NCBI GenBank assembly: GCA_023437285.1
Contig: JAEZGP010000694.1
Span: 1 to 6,661, forward strand
Direction of reading: 5' to 3'
DNA length: 6,661 nucleotides
Source: Actinomycetes bacterium
Lineage (GTDB): Bacteria > Actinomycetota > Actinomycetes > Mycobacteriales > Micromonosporaceae
The notes beneath the pieces were generated by a model. That model did not search any database and was not told where the DNA came from. It saw only the letters and a program-made list of their open reading frames with translations. This document shows, one piece after another, positions 5,782 to 6,661 of the stretch (position 1 is the stretch's first letter; each line of letters begins with the position of its first letter). A program made the translations under genes and the position numbers.

Positions 5782-6661
5782 CCGCGGCTTGGGGGTTCGA
5801 TAGGCGGCGCCGTCGCATGCGGGGACGAGTGCGGCCATGGTTGGCGTGCGCGCTGACCGGTTGGTTAGTCGTGCTGGTAGTGCCACCCGCTTCGGCGGCG
5901 GCGATGGACAACATCGACGATGGCCAGTGGTATGTGCAGTCCTTGCGGTTGCGGGAGGCGCATCAGATTACGCAAGGGAAAGGCGTCACGGTCGCGGTGA
6001 TCGATGGCGGCGTGGGTCGGCACGCTGACCTGGCCGGCAATGTGCTACCGGGCAAGGACGCGCGCCCTGGTACTGCTGAGCCAGACGCCCGCATTGATGA
6101 GACCGGACATGGTACGGCGATGGCGGGTCTGATCGGCGCGCACGGTCGCGTGTTGGGAGTGGCGCCGCAGGCAACGATTCTCCCTCTGAAGTACAAGAGT
6201 CCGTCGACCCCGTTTGGTGAGATCGAGACCTCGCTCAATTGGGCGGTGGCTCAGGGCGCCAAGGTCATTTCAATATCACAGGGTTACACGACGGCGGGTG
6301 TATCGGACAGAACGGCCGTGGAGAACGCCATCGCGGCCGATGTCGTGATAGTTGCCTCTGCCGGCAATGCCGATACCAGCACCAGGGTGGAGTACCCGGC
6401 GGCGTACCCCGGCGTTGTGGCTGTGGGAGGTGTAGACCGCAACGGTAATCACTCCAAGGTTTCGGTTCGGGGATTCGCGCTGGTGCTGTGCGCGCCGGCC
6501 GAAGATATTTCGTCGACGGCGCCTGGCGGCAAGTACCGGGTCGCCTCTGGGACCAGCAACGCGACGGCGCTGGTGGCTGGTGCGGTTGCGCTGGTGCGGG
6601 CGAGGTTTCCCGAGTTGTCCGCTCAGGAGGTGGTTCACCGGTTGACGGCTACAGCCGACGA
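5778..6661 (+). CDS. mycP: Mycosin, T7SS-associated subtilisin-family serine protease, 3' truncated
   Basis: Mycosins are S8-family proteases anchored outside the membrane that process T7SS substrates and stabilise the ESX channel. The visible 294 residues start with a very basic n-region (DRRRRRMRGRVRP), a hydrophobic stretch at about 21-36 and an A-S-A cleavage site near residue 40, a Sec-type signal. The mature start (DNIDDGQWYVQSLRLREAH) is typical of actinobacterial mycosins. The catalytic triad is complete: Asp76 in VAVIDGGV, His111 in GHGTAMAG and Ser260 in SGTSNATA. The oxyanion Asn197 is in VASAGN. Asp is followed by Gly-Gly rather than the common Thr-Gly or Ser-Gly, and Cys238 is the only cysteine after the signal. 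The expected C-terminal membrane anchor is beyond the window. The start overlaps the previous stop (GTGA). A TTA codon lies at 5865-5867 (Leu30, in the signal peptide). ATT, ATA, TCA, GTA and AGA codons are unusually frequent near 6,260-6,350 compared with the left part of the window. Confidence 0.93.
   Translation, partial: MTAAWGFDRRRRRMRGRVRPWLACALTGWLVVLVVPPASAAAMDNIDDGQWYVQSLRLREAHQITQGKGVTVAVIDGGVGRHADLAGNVLPGKDARPGTAEPDARIDETGHGTAMAGLIGAHGRVLGVAPQATILPLKYKSPSTPFGEIETSLNWAVAQGAKVISISQGYTTAGVSDRTAVENAIAADVVIVASAGNADTSTRVEYPAAYPGVVAVGGVDRNGNHSKVSVRGFALVLCAPAEDISSTAPGGKYRVASGTSNATALVAGAVALVRARFPELSAQEVVHRLTATAD

Noticed and set aside
5817..5819. In-frame ATG as the start of the mycosin
   Set aside because: It would drop the basic n-region only partly and leaves a weak ribosome binding site. 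The GTG at 5778 has AAGGA at 8 bases and the same GTGA overlap as the gene before it.
1..6661. CRISPR array, tRNA/rRNA genes, transposase or integrase
   Set aside because: No regularly spaced repeats, no tRNA-like cloverleaf and no mobile-element protein motifs were seen on either strand.

Overview
The window comes from a high-GC actinobacterium. The evidence is strong G/C bias at third codon positions, GTG starts, GTGA stop/start overlaps, leaderless-type promoters of the form TANNNT-N6-GTG, and a type VII secretion (T7SS/ESX) substrate-plus-mycosin gene set. The protein flavour (EspC-like and WXG100-like proteins with Pro/Gly-rich tails, and a mycosin) fits Micromonosporaceae or relatives best, but that family assignment is an inference.

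Layout, left to right. (1) The 3' part of a GTP cyclohydrolase I gene (folE, + strand), cut by the window start. (2) Only 7 bases later and convergent to it, a 386-aa minus-strand protein joining an EspC-like helical segment (with Y98xxxD102) to a WXG100-like segment (W244-Q-G246). (3) Upstream of that on the minus strand, a 224-aa protein with a helical N-terminus and three predicted membrane segments. (4) Divergent from it, a 445-aa plus-strand protein of unknown function with probable winged-helix-like modules in its C-terminal half. Both divergent genes appear to be leaderless, each with a TANNNT hexamer exactly six bases before a GTG. (5) A plus-strand three-gene operon linked by two GTGA overlaps: a 159-aa EspC-like protein with a YxxxD signal, a 407-aa PPE/WXG100-like protein with a long Gly/Pro/Ser-rich tail, and a mycosin (subtilisin-type T7SS protease) that runs off the right edge with its full catalytic set visible.

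How the genes may work together. The 159-aa and 407-aa proteins look like the two halves of an exported helical heterodimer, comparable to PE/PPE pairs or mycobacterial EspB. The mycosin would be the membrane-associated protease that processes a substrate or stabilises the export channel. The 386-aa minus-strand protein carries both signals in one chain and may be a fused version of the same architecture. No core ESX machinery gene (EccB, EccC, EccD or EccE) is inside the window. The locus is therefore either the edge of a full ESX cluster continuing rightwards or an orphan substrate-mycosin island. TTA codons in the PPE-like and mycosin genes, and looser codon use from about 5,100 onward, suggest developmental (bldA-type) control and/or a different evolutionary history for the right-hand part.

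No rRNA, tRNA, CRISPR array, transposase or integrase was recognised. The window is densely coding. The longest gaps are about 90 bases (1842-1925 and 3992-4081), and each carries a TTATCCACA-like (DnaA-box-like) motif plus the expression signals of a neighbouring T7SS substrate gene.
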